From Mesorhizobium loti (GTDB lineage Bacteria > Pseudomonadota > Alphaproteobacteria > Rhizobiales > Rhizobiaceae), in the NCBI RefSeq assembly GCF_013170705.1, contig NZ_CP033334.1, forward strand, positions 372,001 through 436,000: a stretch of 64,000 bases of DNA, read 5' to 3'. This document shows, one piece after another, positions 1-8,329 of this stretch. Every line of letters begins with the position of its first letter. The stretch's first letter is position 1. Made by a program: the position numbers and the translations under genes. Under the pieces are notes generated by a model. It did no database searches. It had not been told where the DNA came from and saw only the letters and a list, made by a program, of their open reading frames with translations.

Positions 1-1560
1 GTTCTTGCTTTCCACGGCGGTGCGCAGATCCGCCTTCATCAGCTGACGGTTGCGGAACGCGGCGTCCATCGCCGCCTCGAACAGCCGCCAGCCGTTCTTG
101 CCGAGTTCCTTGGCCTTGTAGAGCGCCAGGTCGGCCTTGACGATCATGGCGTCGACGTCGGTTCCCTCGACCTTCGACAGCACCGCGCCGGCGCTGGCCT
201 GGATCCGCAAGCCGTGGCCGGCGACGTCGACCTCACCCTGCAGGTCGGCGAAAATCTGGTCGAGCAGGCTGGCGAGATGGCTTTCGTCCTCGATGCGATC
301 GAAGAACATCATGAATTCGTCGCCGCCGAAACGGCTGACGGCAATGCCTTGCCCAGCGATCGCCGAGAGCCGTTCCGCGACGGCATAGATCAGGCCATCG
401 CCGACAGGATGGCCGAGCGTGTCGTTGACGCTCTTGAAATCGTCGAGGTCGATCACCGCCAGGCCGCACAGGCGGTCACGCTCGCCGGAGGCCATCAATT
501 CGCCGACCAGTTCGTGGAAATAGGCGCGGTTCGGCAGGCCGGTGAGGTTGTCGTAGCGCGCCATGAAACGGATTTTTTCCTCCGTCTCGACACGCGCCGT
601 CACGTCTTCAAAGGTGATGACGCCCAATTCCTGGTTGCCCTCGCGGGCGGAGAATTCAAAGTGCTGGCCATTGGAAAAGGAAACCAGCACCTTGCGGTCG
701 CGGCCTTCGCGCAAGGCGCGCGTCAGCTGCGCCTCGATATAGCGGCAGTCCTTCGGTGCCAGCATGCCGCCGGCAACGCCACGCAACAACAGTGAATGGA
801 TCGACCGCCCGAGCAACTGGTCGGGCGATTTCAGCGACATCAGACGGGCGGCCTCGGCGTTGCCGACGACCACCTTGCCGTCCGGACCGAGCATGACCAG
901 GCCATGCGACATGGTGTTGAGGGCGCGGTTGAAGCGCTGCGCGATCTGTCTCGCCTGCTTGTGTCCAACAACGGCCGAAAACAGCACATTGCGGACGTGG
1001 TCGGCGCTGCCCTTGATGATGAACATGAAGGGGATGATCAGCAGGCCCAGCACGACATAGGGTAAGTCGAACCTGAGGATGAGCGCCGCGGCGATCGGCC
1101 CGACGAAGGTGACCGCAAAGATCATGACCATGCGCGGCGAGCCGTAATTTCGGCCGACGACGGTCACCAGGGAGGCCATCGTCACCGACAGCGCCCCGAT
1201 CTCGGCATAGGAGTCCGAATAGACATAGATGGAAATGAAGCAAAAGAACCCGAGCAACAACCCCTGAAGGCTACCCTTCAGGATGTATTCGCGCTCCCAC
1301 TTCGTTGCATCGGCGGCGTCGCGAATCTCGCCGCCCGAGCGGTGGAATCGCCGCAGGCTGAAGTAACGCCAGACGCCGATGCCGAGCAGAGCGCCGGCGA
1401 GAACCAGGAAAATAGGCTGGCCGTGGCGCCAGTAGACCATGAGGCTGATCGTGGCGTGGCAAAGCGCGCCGATAACCAGCATATGCGCGTTGTCGAACAA
1501 CGAGCGCACAAACTGGATATAAACATCCACTGGGATGTTATCGGTCTTTGTTTTGCCCAT
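1..1560 (-). CDS. Membrane PAS-GGDEF diguanylate cyclase, probably GGDEF-EAL (3' end beyond window)
   Basis: Signalling protein for cyclic-di-GMP. The start ATG at 1560 gives 520 codons before the left edge cuts the gene. Residues about 25-185 hold roughly six hydrophobic segments. A PAS-like sensor domain follows (about 205-320), then a GGDEF domain (about 330-490) with the active-site motif RFGGDEF near residues 408-414. The four residues where an inhibitory RxxD I-site would sit read GQGI, so product inhibition through that site is unlikely. The last visible residues (MKADLRTAVESKN) resemble the helix that leads into an EAL phosphodiesterase domain, so a bifunctional protein is inferred but not seen. 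The gene is divergent from nothing nearby and is preceded by about 90 bases that also end the ior gene. Confidence 0.85.
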   Translation of the reverse strand, partial: MGKTKTDNIPVDVYIQFVRSLFDNAHMLVIGALCHATISLMVYWRHGQPIFLVLAGALLGIGVWRYFSLRRFHRSGGEIRDAADATKWEREYILKGSLQGLLLGFFCFISIYVYSDSYAEIGALSVTMASLVTVVGRNYGSPRMVMIFAVTFVGPIAAALILRFDLPYVVLGLLIIPFMFIIKGSADHVRNVLFSAVVGHKQARQIAQRFNRALNTMSHGLVMLGPDGKVVVGNAEAARLMSLKSPDQLLGRSIHSLLLRGVAGGMLAPKDCRYIEAQLTRALREGRDRKVLVSFSNGQHFEFSAREGNQELGVITFEDVTARVETEEKIRFMARYDNLTGLPNRAYFHELVGELMASGERDRLCGLAVIDLDDFKSVNDTLGHPVGDGLIYAVAERLSAIAGQGIAVSRFGGDEFMMFFDRIEDESHLASLLDQIFADLQGEVDVAGHGLRIQASAGAVLSKVEGTDVDAMIVKADLALYKAKELGKNGWRLFEAAMDAAFRNRQLMKADLRTAVESKN

Positions 1561-1623
1561 TACTGGCGCCCAATGAGCCCCAGCCTTGGCATAGTCCCAT
1601 TAAAAAACCTTTAGCCTGGGCTG

Positions 1624-1650
1624 AAACGCCTGATTTTAGGCGCTTTTTGG
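1624..1650 (-). terminator. Weak stem-loop after the ior gene
   Basis: On the minus strand, two bases past the ior stop codon, CGCCT and AGGCG form a 5-bp stem (6 bp with a G-T pair) around AAAATC, followed by TTTC. The plus strand reads the same stem followed by TTTTT. It is a plausible but weak intrinsic terminator. Confidence 0.35.
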
Positions 1651-1651
1651 A

Positions 1652-4600
1652 TCATTCGGCGGCCTGAAGTTCCGGCCTTGCGGATGCTTTTGCCAAGCGA
1701 TCGAGCAGCCTTTGGCGCTCGCCCAGGGCCTTTTCGGCGGTGGCCTGCCGGACATGGCCATAACCGCGGATGAGCGCGGGAACCGAAACGAGAGCGACCG
1801 CCGCATCGGCCTTATCGGGTGCCAGCGACTTGGCGACGAGCTGCAGATCACCCTCGTACTGTGCCAAAAGCTGCCGTTCCGCACGCCGTTCGGCGGTGTA
1901 GCCAAAAAGGTCGAAAGCAGTGCCACGCAAGCCCTTCAGCGCCGCCAGCAGCTGAAAACCCTTCATCATCCAGGGGCCGAAGCTCGACTTCCTCGGTTTG
2001 CCATCATTGCCGCGACGTCCCATGAGCGGCGGCGCGAGATGGAATTCGAGCTTCTCGTAGCTCTGGAACTGCTTTCCAAGCTCGGCGGCAAAGGAGCCGT
2101 CGGTGTAGAGCCGAGCCACCTCGTATTCGTCCTTGATCGCCATCAGCTTGAACAGGTTCCTCGCCGCCGCCTCGGTCACGGCGGTCGAGCCGGGCACGGC
2201 CTTGGCCTCGGCGGCGCGCAGCTGCGCCAGCCTGTCGGCATAGCGCTTGCCGTAGGCGGCGTTCTGATAGGAGGTCAGGAAGGCGACACGGCGGGCAATG
2301 ATCTCGTCCAGCGTCTGCGCGACCGGGGCGGTCTGTCCCGCCTTGCCTTGCTGGGAGACAAGGCCGCGCACGAAATCCGGCTGGTGTGCCGCGCGGCGGC
2401 CCCAGCGGAAGGCGGCGATGTTCATCGCCACCGCTTCGCCATTGAGCTCGATGGCCTTTTCGACGGCCTCGGCCGACAGCGGCAGGCCGCCATGCTGGAA
2501 GGCAAAGCCGAGCATGAACATGTTGGCGCCCAGCGAATTGCCGAACAGCGATGTGGCGGTGCGGGTGGCGTCGAAAAAATGCGCCTTGTCCTCGCCGGCG
2601 GCGGTGCGGATCGCTTTCTTCAGGCGTTCTATGGGCAGCGAGAAATCCGCCGAGCGGGCAAACTCGCCGGGCATGATCTCAGCGGTGTTGGCGAGGAAGA
2701 TGGTATGGCCCTCGCGTACCGCCGTCAGCACCTTCTTGGCGCCCGACACGACGAGGTCGCAGCCAAGCACGAGGTCGGCCTTCCCCGCCGAAACGCGGAT
2801 GGCATGGATATCGTCCGGCGTGCGGGCGATGCGGACATGGGTGAACACCGAGCCGCCCTTCTGGGCGAGACCGGCCATGTCGATCATGCCGCACCCCTTG
2901 CTCTCGAGATGAGCCGCCATGCCGAGCACGGCACCGACGGTGACGACGCCGGTGCCGCCGACGCCATCGATGATCGCCGCCCAGCCCTCGGCACCCAGAG
3001 GAAATTCGGCCGGTGCCGGCACGCCGTCGAGCGGATCGGTCTTGCCGGCCAGGCCCTCGGCTTTCCTGATCTTGGCGCCATGCACGGTGACGAAAGACGG
3101 GCAGAAACCGTTGACGCAGGAGAAGTCCTTGTTGCAACTCGACTGGTCGATCTTGCGCTTACGGCCGAATTCGGTCTCGACCGGCTGGATCGAGACGCAG
3201 TTCGACTGCACGCCGCAATCGCCGCAGCCTTCGCAGACCAGTTCGTTGATGAAGACGCGCTTGTCGGGATCGGGAAAGGTGCCGCGCTTGCGGCGCCGGC
3301 GCTTCTCGGCCGCACAGGTCTGGTCGTAGAGCAGGATCGACACGCCCTTGACGTCGCGCAACTCGCGCTGGACGAGGTCGAGGTCGTCGCGGTGGTGGAT
3401 GGTGGCGCCGGCGGGGAATTCGGCCTTGCCGGCATATTTGTCGGGTTCGTCGGTGACGATGGCGATCCGGTCGACGCCCTCTGCCCGCACCTGCCTGGCG
3501 ATCATGTCCACCGTCAGGCCGCCCTCGTGCGGCTGGCCGCCGGTCATGGCCACGGCATCGTTGTAGAGGATCTTGTAGGTGATGTTGGCTCCGCTCGACA
3601 GCGCGAAGCGGATCGCCAGCGTGCCGGAATGGTTGTAGGTGCCGTCGCCGAGGTTCTGGAAGATATGATCGCGCTTGGAGAAAGGCGCCTGGCCGACCCA
3701 TTGCGCGCCTTCGCCGCCCATGGCCGTGAAGCCCAGCGTATTGCGGTCCATCCACAGCGCCATGAAATGGCAGCCTATGCCGGCGGCGGCGATCGAGCCG
3801 TCCGGCACCTTGGTCGAGGAGTTGTGCGGACAGCCCGAACAGAAGAAGGGCGTGCGCGAACCGATGTCGGTGGCGTCCGCCAGCATCGCCTGGAACTGGC
3901 GCAGCTTCGCCACCCGCGCCGAAATCTCTTCCGAAGGGCCGATGGTTTTCACGATGCGCTCGCCCAGGGCAATGGCAATCTCGTTGGGGTCGAGCGCGCC
4001 CTTGGCGGGAAACAGCCAGTCGCCGCGCTCGTCCTTCTTGCCGACGATGACCGGCTGGATGGCGGTACCGTAGAGGTTCTCGCGCAGTTGCACCTCTATC
4101 AGCGAGCGCTTCTCCTCGACGACGACGATGGCGTCGAGGCCACGGGCAAAGTCCGCGATGTGCTGCAGGTCGAGCGGCCAGGGGCAGCCGACCTTGAACA
4201 GCCGCACGCCGATGCGGTTGGCGGCCGCCTCGTCGATGCCGATATCCTCCAGCGCCTGGCGGACATCGAGATAGCTCTTGCCCAGCGTGATGATGCCGAG
4301 CTTCGGGTTGCGGCCACCCGAATAGACGATGTGGTTCAGCCCGTTGGCATGGATGAAAGCGGAGGCCGCGGCACGCTTGTACTCGTGCAGCCGCTCTTCC
4401 TGGCCGAGCATGTCGATCTCGTGGCGGATGTTGAGGCCGCCCGGCGGCATGTCGAACTCCGGCAGGACGATGTTGAGCCGTTCGAGCGAGGCGTCGACCG
4501 AGGCCGTCGATTCGATGTTGTCCTTGACGCATTTGATCGCCGCCCAGGTGCCGGCGAAACGCGACATGGCAAAGCCATACAGCCCGTAGTCGATGATCTC

Positions 4601-5131
4601 CTGGACGCCGGCCGGATTGAGGATCGGCACCATGGTGTCGACGAAGAGGAATTCGGTGGCGTGCGCATTGGTCGAGGATTCGGCCATGTGGTCGTCGCCC
4701 ATGAGCGCGAGCACGCCGCCGTGCCTGGACGAGCCGGCGAGATTGGCGTGACGGAACACGTCGCCCGAACGATCGACGCCCGGCCCCTTGCCGTACCAGA
4801 CCGAAAAGACCCCATCATGAGTGCCCTCGCCCAGCAGCTCCGTCTGCTGCGATCCCCAGCAGGCGGTGGCGGCAAGTTCCTCGTTGAGGCCGGGCTGGAA
4901 GACGATGTCGGCCCCGGCGAGCTGCTTCTTCGCCTTCCACAGCTGCATGTCGAGCCCGCCGAGCGGCGAGCCGCGATAACCGGAGACGAAACCAGCCGTG
5001 TTCAGGCCGGCGCGGCGGTCGCGCTCGCGCTGCATCAGGAGCATGCGGATGACCGCCTGTGCGCCGGACAGGAAGATGCGCTCCTTTCCAAGGTCGAACT
5101 TGTCGTCGAGCGCGACATCATGCAGCGTCAT
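1652..5131 (-). CDS. Indolepyruvate ferredoxin oxidoreductase, fused alpha-beta type
   Basis: Oxidatively decarboxylates aryl pyruvates such as indolepyruvate to the acyl-CoA, passing electrons to ferredoxin; cytoplasmic. The 1159-residue length matches the single-chain alphaproteobacterial and actinobacterial form. The order is an N-terminal pyrimidine-binding half with GYRGSPLGGLD, a thiamine-diphosphate region with GCPHNSSTKVPDG and GIGCHFMALW, a cysteine-rich ferredoxin-like insert (CEGCGDCG with further cysteines to FCPSF), then the gamma-type domain containing DGVGGTGVVTVG, and a C-terminal extension. I chose the ATG at 5131 because GAGG lies 9 bases upstream and the protein then starts MTLHDVALDDK as the family does; the longer reading frame upstream lacks family similarity. 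It stands alone with 214 bases upstream. Confidence 0.92.
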   Translation of the reverse strand: MTLHDVALDDKFDLGKERIFLSGAQAVIRMLLMQRERDRRAGLNTAGFVSGYRGSPLGGLDMQLWKAKKQLAGADIVFQPGLNEELAATACWGSQQTELLGEGTHDGVFSVWYGKGPGVDRSGDVFRHANLAGSSRHGGVLALMGDDHMAESSTNAHATEFLFVDTMVPILNPAGVQEIIDYGLYGFAMSRFAGTWAAIKCVKDNIESTASVDASLERLNIVLPEFDMPPGGLNIRHEIDMLGQEERLHEYKRAAASAFIHANGLNHIVYSGGRNPKLGIITLGKSYLDVRQALEDIGIDEAAANRIGVRLFKVGCPWPLDLQHIADFARGLDAIVVVEEKRSLIEVQLRENLYGTAIQPVIVGKKDERGDWLFPAKGALDPNEIAIALGERIVKTIGPSEEISARVAKLRQFQAMLADATDIGSRTPFFCSGCPHNSSTKVPDGSIAAAGIGCHFMALWMDRNTLGFTAMGGEGAQWVGQAPFSKRDHIFQNLGDGTYNHSGTLAIRFALSSGANITYKILYNDAVAMTGGQPHEGGLTVDMIARQVRAEGVDRIAIVTDEPDKYAGKAEFPAGATIHHRDDLDLVQRELRDVKGVSILLYDQTCAAEKRRRRKRGTFPDPDKRVFINELVCEGCGDCGVQSNCVSIQPVETEFGRKRKIDQSSCNKDFSCVNGFCPSFVTVHGAKIRKAEGLAGKTDPLDGVPAPAEFPLGAEGWAAIIDGVGGTGVVTVGAVLGMAAHLESKGCGMIDMAGLAQKGGSVFTHVRIARTPDDIHAIRVSAGKADLVLGCDLVVSGAKKVLTAVREGHTIFLANTAEIMPGEFARSADFSLPIERLKKAIRTAAGEDKAHFFDATRTATSLFGNSLGANMFMLGFAFQHGGLPLSAEAVEKAIELNGEAVAMNIAAFRWGRRAAHQPDFVRGLVSQQGKAGQTAPVAQTLDEIIARRVAFLTSYQNAAYGKRYADRLAQLRAAEAKAVPGSTAVTEAAARNLFKLMAIKDEYEVARLYTDGSFAAELGKQFQSYEKLEFHLAPPLMGRRGNDGKPRKSSFGPWMMKGFQLLAALKGLRGTAFDLFGYTAERRAERQLLAQYEGDLQLVAKSLAPDKADAAVALVSVPALIRGYGHVRQATAEKALGERQRLLDRLAKASARPELQAAE

Positions 5132-5345
5132 CGGGCATTTCCTCTGCGAAGGCCGCGGCCAGCAGCCAACGTCGGGATCGGATGGCGCATCCTTTCTCCC
5201 CTTGCAAGGCAGGTCAAACAAAATCGAAGGGGCCAGGCCACGCGCAACAAACAGTCCGGCGGGCACCGGACCACGCATGAAACCGTGCGCCGACAGCGCC
5301 ACGGCGCACGAAAATTCCAGACGAAACCGGTGCGGTCGGAAGCTG

Positions 5346-5879
5346 TCAGCCGGCTTTCGAGCAGTCCGGCTTCGGCTCGCCCGGCAGCTTGCCGTCGGGA
5401 TGGCCCGCGAGGTCGGGATTGGCCGTATAGAGCTGGTCGATGACCAGCGGCCGGTCGGGCAGGATCGACTGGTCCTCCGTCGACATCAGCGTGGTGTCGA
5501 TCGTCTGCAAAACGGTACCGTCGGCGCCCTTGATGCTGATGGCGATGGCATAGGGCTTGTTCTTGACGATGCAGGCCAGCGCCGGGCTCTCCAGGCTCAC
5601 CTTGTCGAGCTTCGGCCAGACCTTCTGTTCGACCACCAACGGCGCACCGCCGGCAGGGTTCTGGAAGCTGGCAACCGCCACCTGGCCCTCACCCATCGGC
5701 TGCAAGGGCCGCAGCGTCACGACGTAGGTTGCCCTGGCGAGACGGTAGTTGAAGACGAATATCTTGCCGGAAACCTCGAACAGCTTGCCCTCGCCGCCGG
5801 TATCGCGGCAGCCGCCGAGCGCCGCGGCGGCGATCAAGATGGCGCCGGCAACGAGCGCGCGTGAAAATCCCCTAGGCAT
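5346..5879 (-). CDS. Putative lipoprotein, unknown function
   Basis: The 177-residue protein has a lipoprotein signal peptide: a positive start (MPRGFSR), a hydrophobic stretch and the lipobox-like LGGC at about residues 21-24. The mature part holds a beta-rich region with no family I recognise, ending in a proline and lysine rich tail (KLPGEPKPDCSKAG). The start ATG at 5879 lies inside the end of the upstream CGNR gene, overlapping by 8 bases, so the two are probably translationally coupled. It is likely periplasmic and membrane-anchored. Function cannot be assigned. Confidence 0.75.
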   Translation of the reverse strand: MPRGFSRALVAGAILIAAAALGGCRDTGGEGKLFEVSGKIFVFNYRLARATYVVTLRPLQPMGEGQVAVASFQNPAGGAPLVVEQKVWPKLDKVSLESPALACIVKNKPYAIAISIKGADGTVLQTIDTTLMSTEDQSILPDRPLVIDQLYTANPDLAGHPDGKLPGEPKPDCSKAG

Positions 5880-6483
5880 CCTTGACCTCATGGGCCGCCA
5901 AGCGGCGGCGGCGATAGTGACGACTTGCCTTCTGCCGGTTGCCGCACACCGACATGTCGCACCAAAGACGGCTGGAATTGCGGCTTCTGTCGACAAACAG
6001 CCAGGTGCAGTTGGGACATATCCTGAGCCTCGCGATCGTGTCGTCACGCAGCAGCGAGAGTGCCGAAACCGCCAGCGCCGCCTCGAAAGCGATCGGCGTC
6101 GAGGGATTCCCGAACGGCTTTCCCGGTACACCGATCTCCGTGCGGCTGCCGGCCAGGCCCTCGGCACAGGCCCGCAGGAAATCCGGCAGATCAGCGGTGG
6201 CGAGCGCGCCCTTCGACACCGCGCCGCGAAACAGCCGGTCGGTAGCCTCGCGGATCGACAGCACGACAGGCGCGATTGCCGCCGGTGAGGACACAGCCAG
6301 CCGCCTGTCGCCAAGCTCGGCGGCGCGGAAGCCGCTGGCCGCATCGGCAAAGCGGGCGATTTCGACCTGATCGTCGAAGCGGTCGAATGTGCGTTGGGGA
6401 TCGCCGCGCAGCACGACGGTGTTCGCCGTGTCGAGCGCGAGCAGGCCGCCGGTGAAGCGGTGCGGGGTCCAGGCAACTGTCAT
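5872..6483 (-). CDS. CGNR zinc-finger transcriptional regulator with ABATE domain
   Basis: A 203-residue regulator. The N-terminal part (ALDTANTVVLRGDP) is the ABATE (stress-induced, ligand-binding) domain, and residues 156-183 form the CGNR zinc finger with Cys156, Cys159, Cys175 and Cys180 followed by GNRQKASRHYRRRR, the basic DNA-binding tail. The start at 6483 has no Shine-Dalgarno sequence. A TTGTCA-N16-TAGATT promoter on the minus strand would start transcription next to the ATG, so a leaderless message is possible. The gene is divergent from a LivH-type permease and shares with it an intergenic region with a perfect dyad, so it probably controls that permease and itself. Confidence 0.88.
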   Translation of the reverse strand: MTVAWTPHRFTGGLLALDTANTVVLRGDPQRTFDRFDDQVEIARFADAASGFRAAELGDRRLAVSSPAAIAPVVLSIREATDRLFRGAVSKGALATADLPDFLRACAEGLAGSRTEIGVPGKPFGNPSTPIAFEAALAVSALSLLRDDTIARLRICPNCTWLFVDRSRNSSRLWCDMSVCGNRQKASRHYRRRRLAAHEVKDA

Positions 6484-6490
6484 ATCGCAA

Positions 6491-6526
6491 AATCTAACCG
6501 ATAAATCGCGTTTGACAAGTTAGATT
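6491..6526. promoter_or_regulatory. Perfect 8-bp inverted repeat, likely CGNR operator
   Basis: AATCTAAC at 6491-6498 and GTTAGATT at 6519-6526 are perfect inverted copies 20 bases apart, lying between the CGNR regulator (start 6483) and the divergent permease. The left arm overlaps a possible minus-strand -10 (TAGATT), the region between the arms carries TTGACA on plus and TTGTCA on minus. This placement suits autoregulation and control of the permease, but binding is an inference. Confidence 0.55.
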
Positions 6527-6631
6527 CGACGATGCAAACCTCCGATGCGCACGGTATCGTCGCTTTGTCTTGAGCATTTTCGCCGTCCCGGACCACCGCG
6601 CATTCCGGGCGTTACGCTTCTGGTGTTGAGC

Positions 6632-7537
6632 ATGCTCTATTTTTTCCAGCAGGTGCTGAACGGGCTGCATTCGGGCGCGCTCTATGCGCTGCTCGCCTTC
6701 GGCTACGTGCTGACCAACGGTATCCTGCACCGCACCAACCTCGCCTATGGCGCGCTGTTTGCGTTCTGTGGCCAGGCGATGATCCTGAGCGTCGCCTTCG
6801 GCTATCAGGTTCTGTGGCTGACACTGCTGGCGTCGGTGCTGTTCGGGGTCGTCGCGGCGTTCCTCTATGCCGCGCTGATCAGCCATGTCCTGTCGCGCAG
6901 CATCTTCGAACCGCTGGCGGACCGCTCGCCCAATGCCATCGTGGTGACCACGCTCGGCATCCTGCTCGTGCTTTCGGAGGCCAGCCGTATCGCCGCCGAC
7001 ACGCATGATCTGTGGCTGCCGCCAATGTTGGCGCAGCCCATCGTCTTCGCCGAAACCTCAGGTTTCAAGGCGACGCTGACGCTGATCCAGGTGCTCGACT
7101 GCGCGGTGGTGCTGGCGGCGGTCGCACTCGCCACCTCAGCATTTGCCCACTCCAACTTCGGCCGGTGCTGGCGCGCTGTCTCGGACGATCCACGAGCAGC
7201 CGCCCTGTGCGGCGTCGACGTGCGCGGCGTGTTCCGGCGTGCCGTGCTGCTCGGCGGCTTCTGCGCCGCGCTGGCCGGCGTCATGGCCAGCCTCTACTAC
7301 GGCAATGTCAGCTTCGGCTCAGGTCTGGTCTACGGCCTGAAGATCCTGTTCGTGACAGCGGTCGGCGGCTATCTTTCGCCACCTCGGGCGGCAGTGGGCG
7401 CGGCCGCCTTCGGCATGGCCGAATCACTATGGGCCGGCTATTTTCCGGTCGAATGGCGCGATGCGTGGATGTACCTGTTCCTGGTGGCCATGCTGATACT
7501 GATCGGCGCCGGCCGCGATACCGGCAAGGTCGTCTGA
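6632..7537 (+). CDS. LivH-type branched-chain amino acid ABC permease, orphan
   Basis: An inner-membrane permease of the LivH family, 301 residues from the ATG at 6632, which begins MLYFFQQVLNGLHSGALYAL as LivH proteins do. About eight hydrophobic segments are visible. The conserved cytoplasmic loop is present as RAVSDDPRAAALCGVDV, the EAA-like contact for the ATPase. An upstream in-frame ATG at 6545 would add 29 residues without family similarity. No LivM, LivF, LivG or binding-protein gene is adjacent, which is unusual since these permeases work as heterodimers. The divergent CGNR regulator is its only close neighbour. Either its partners lie elsewhere or it has another role. Confidence 0.8.
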   Translation: MLYFFQQVLNGLHSGALYALLAFGYVLTNGILHRTNLAYGALFAFCGQAMILSVAFGYQVLWLTLLASVLFGVVAAFLYAALISHVLSRSIFEPLADRSPNAIVVTTLGILLVLSEASRIAADTHDLWLPPMLAQPIVFAETSGFKATLTLIQVLDCAVVLAAVALATSAFAHSNFGRCWRAVSDDPRAAALCGVDVRGVFRRAVLLGGFCAALAGVMASLYYGNVSFGSGLVYGLKILFVTAVGGYLSPPRAAVGAAAFGMAESLWAGYFPVEWRDAWMYLFLVAMLILIGAGRDTGKVV

Positions 7538-7538
7538 G

Positions 7539-7574
7539 CCCATCAGACTTTGCTTGCCCATCAGACTTTGGTTG
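7539..7574. repeat. Tandem 18-bp duplication
   Basis: CCCATCAGACTTTGCTTG is followed directly by CCCATCAGACTTTGGTTG, one mismatch in 18 bases, starting just after the permease stop codon. No function can be stated. Confidence 0.8.
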
Positions 7575-7744
7575 CATGACGCCGGGGCAGACCGCCCTTG
7601 TCCCGCGCCCCCCTTCATCCGATACCGTTTTGCCGCCGCCATCCGTGTTGACCCGTCCTGCCACGCGCGGCATACCGTTGGGCCACGCGGCGTGACGGCA
7701 GAAAAAGGGGGAGCCGGCACGCCTCGTATACAAGGGAGGACTGC

Positions 7745-8329
7745 ATGGAAGGGCCGCTCGCTCTGTCGCGAGGCATCGACCGCCTCAACGAATTCATCGG
7801 CAAATCGGTATCCTGGCTGATCCTGCTGGCGATCCTGGTGAGCGCGGCCAACGCCGTCATCCGCAAGATGTTCGACACCTCGTCGAATGCGTGGCTGGAA
7901 CTGCAATGGTACCTGTTCGGCGCCGCCTTCATGCTGGCGGCCGCCTATACCCTGAAGCAGAACGAGCATATCCGCATCGATATCGTCTACGGCCTGTTTT
8001 CACGCCGCGTGCAGCACTGGATCGACCTTCTCGGCCATATCCTCTTCCTGATGCCGTTCGTGACGCTGATGGTCGTCTATTTCGTGCCCTACGTGTCGCT
8101 GTCGTTCCACAGCGGTGAAATGTCGACCAATGCCGGCGGCCTGATCGTCTGGCCGGCCAAGGCGATCCTGCTGGTCGGCTTTTTCCTGCTGGCACTCCAG
8201 GGCATTTCCGAAATCATCAAGAAGATCGCCATCATGCGCGGCGTCATGGACGATCCCAACCCCTTCATTTCCGTGCACGAACAGGCTGAGCTCGAAGCCA
8301 AGGCGCTGGCCGACGAGGTGCGCTCGTGA
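7745..8329 (+). CDS. TRAP transporter small permease (DctQ-like)
   Basis: The 194-residue small membrane subunit of a tripartite ATP-independent periplasmic transporter. Four hydrophobic segments are visible, with the family's tryptophan-rich WLELQWYLFGAAFMLAAAYTL stretch near residues 50-70 that marks the mannitol/chloroaromatic subgroup. AGGGAGG lies 6 bases before the ATG at 7745. Its stop codon shares one base with the start of the large permease, so the two are coupled. The matching substrate-binding protein is on the opposite strand beyond the alcohol dehydrogenase. Confidence 0.9.
   Translation: MEGPLALSRGIDRLNEFIGKSVSWLILLAILVSAANAVIRKMFDTSSNAWLELQWYLFGAAFMLAAAYTLKQNEHIRIDIVYGLFSRRVQHWIDLLGHILFLMPFVTLMVVYFVPYVSLSFHSGEMSTNAGGLIVWPAKAILLVGFFLLALQGISEIIKKIAIMRGVMDDPNPFISVHEQAELEAKALADEVRS

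Noticed and set aside
1712..5443. Long open frame on the plus strand opposite the indolepyruvate oxidoreductase gene
   Set aside because: It is an antisense reading of a GC-rich gene with no family similarity; the minus strand has clear cofactor motifs.
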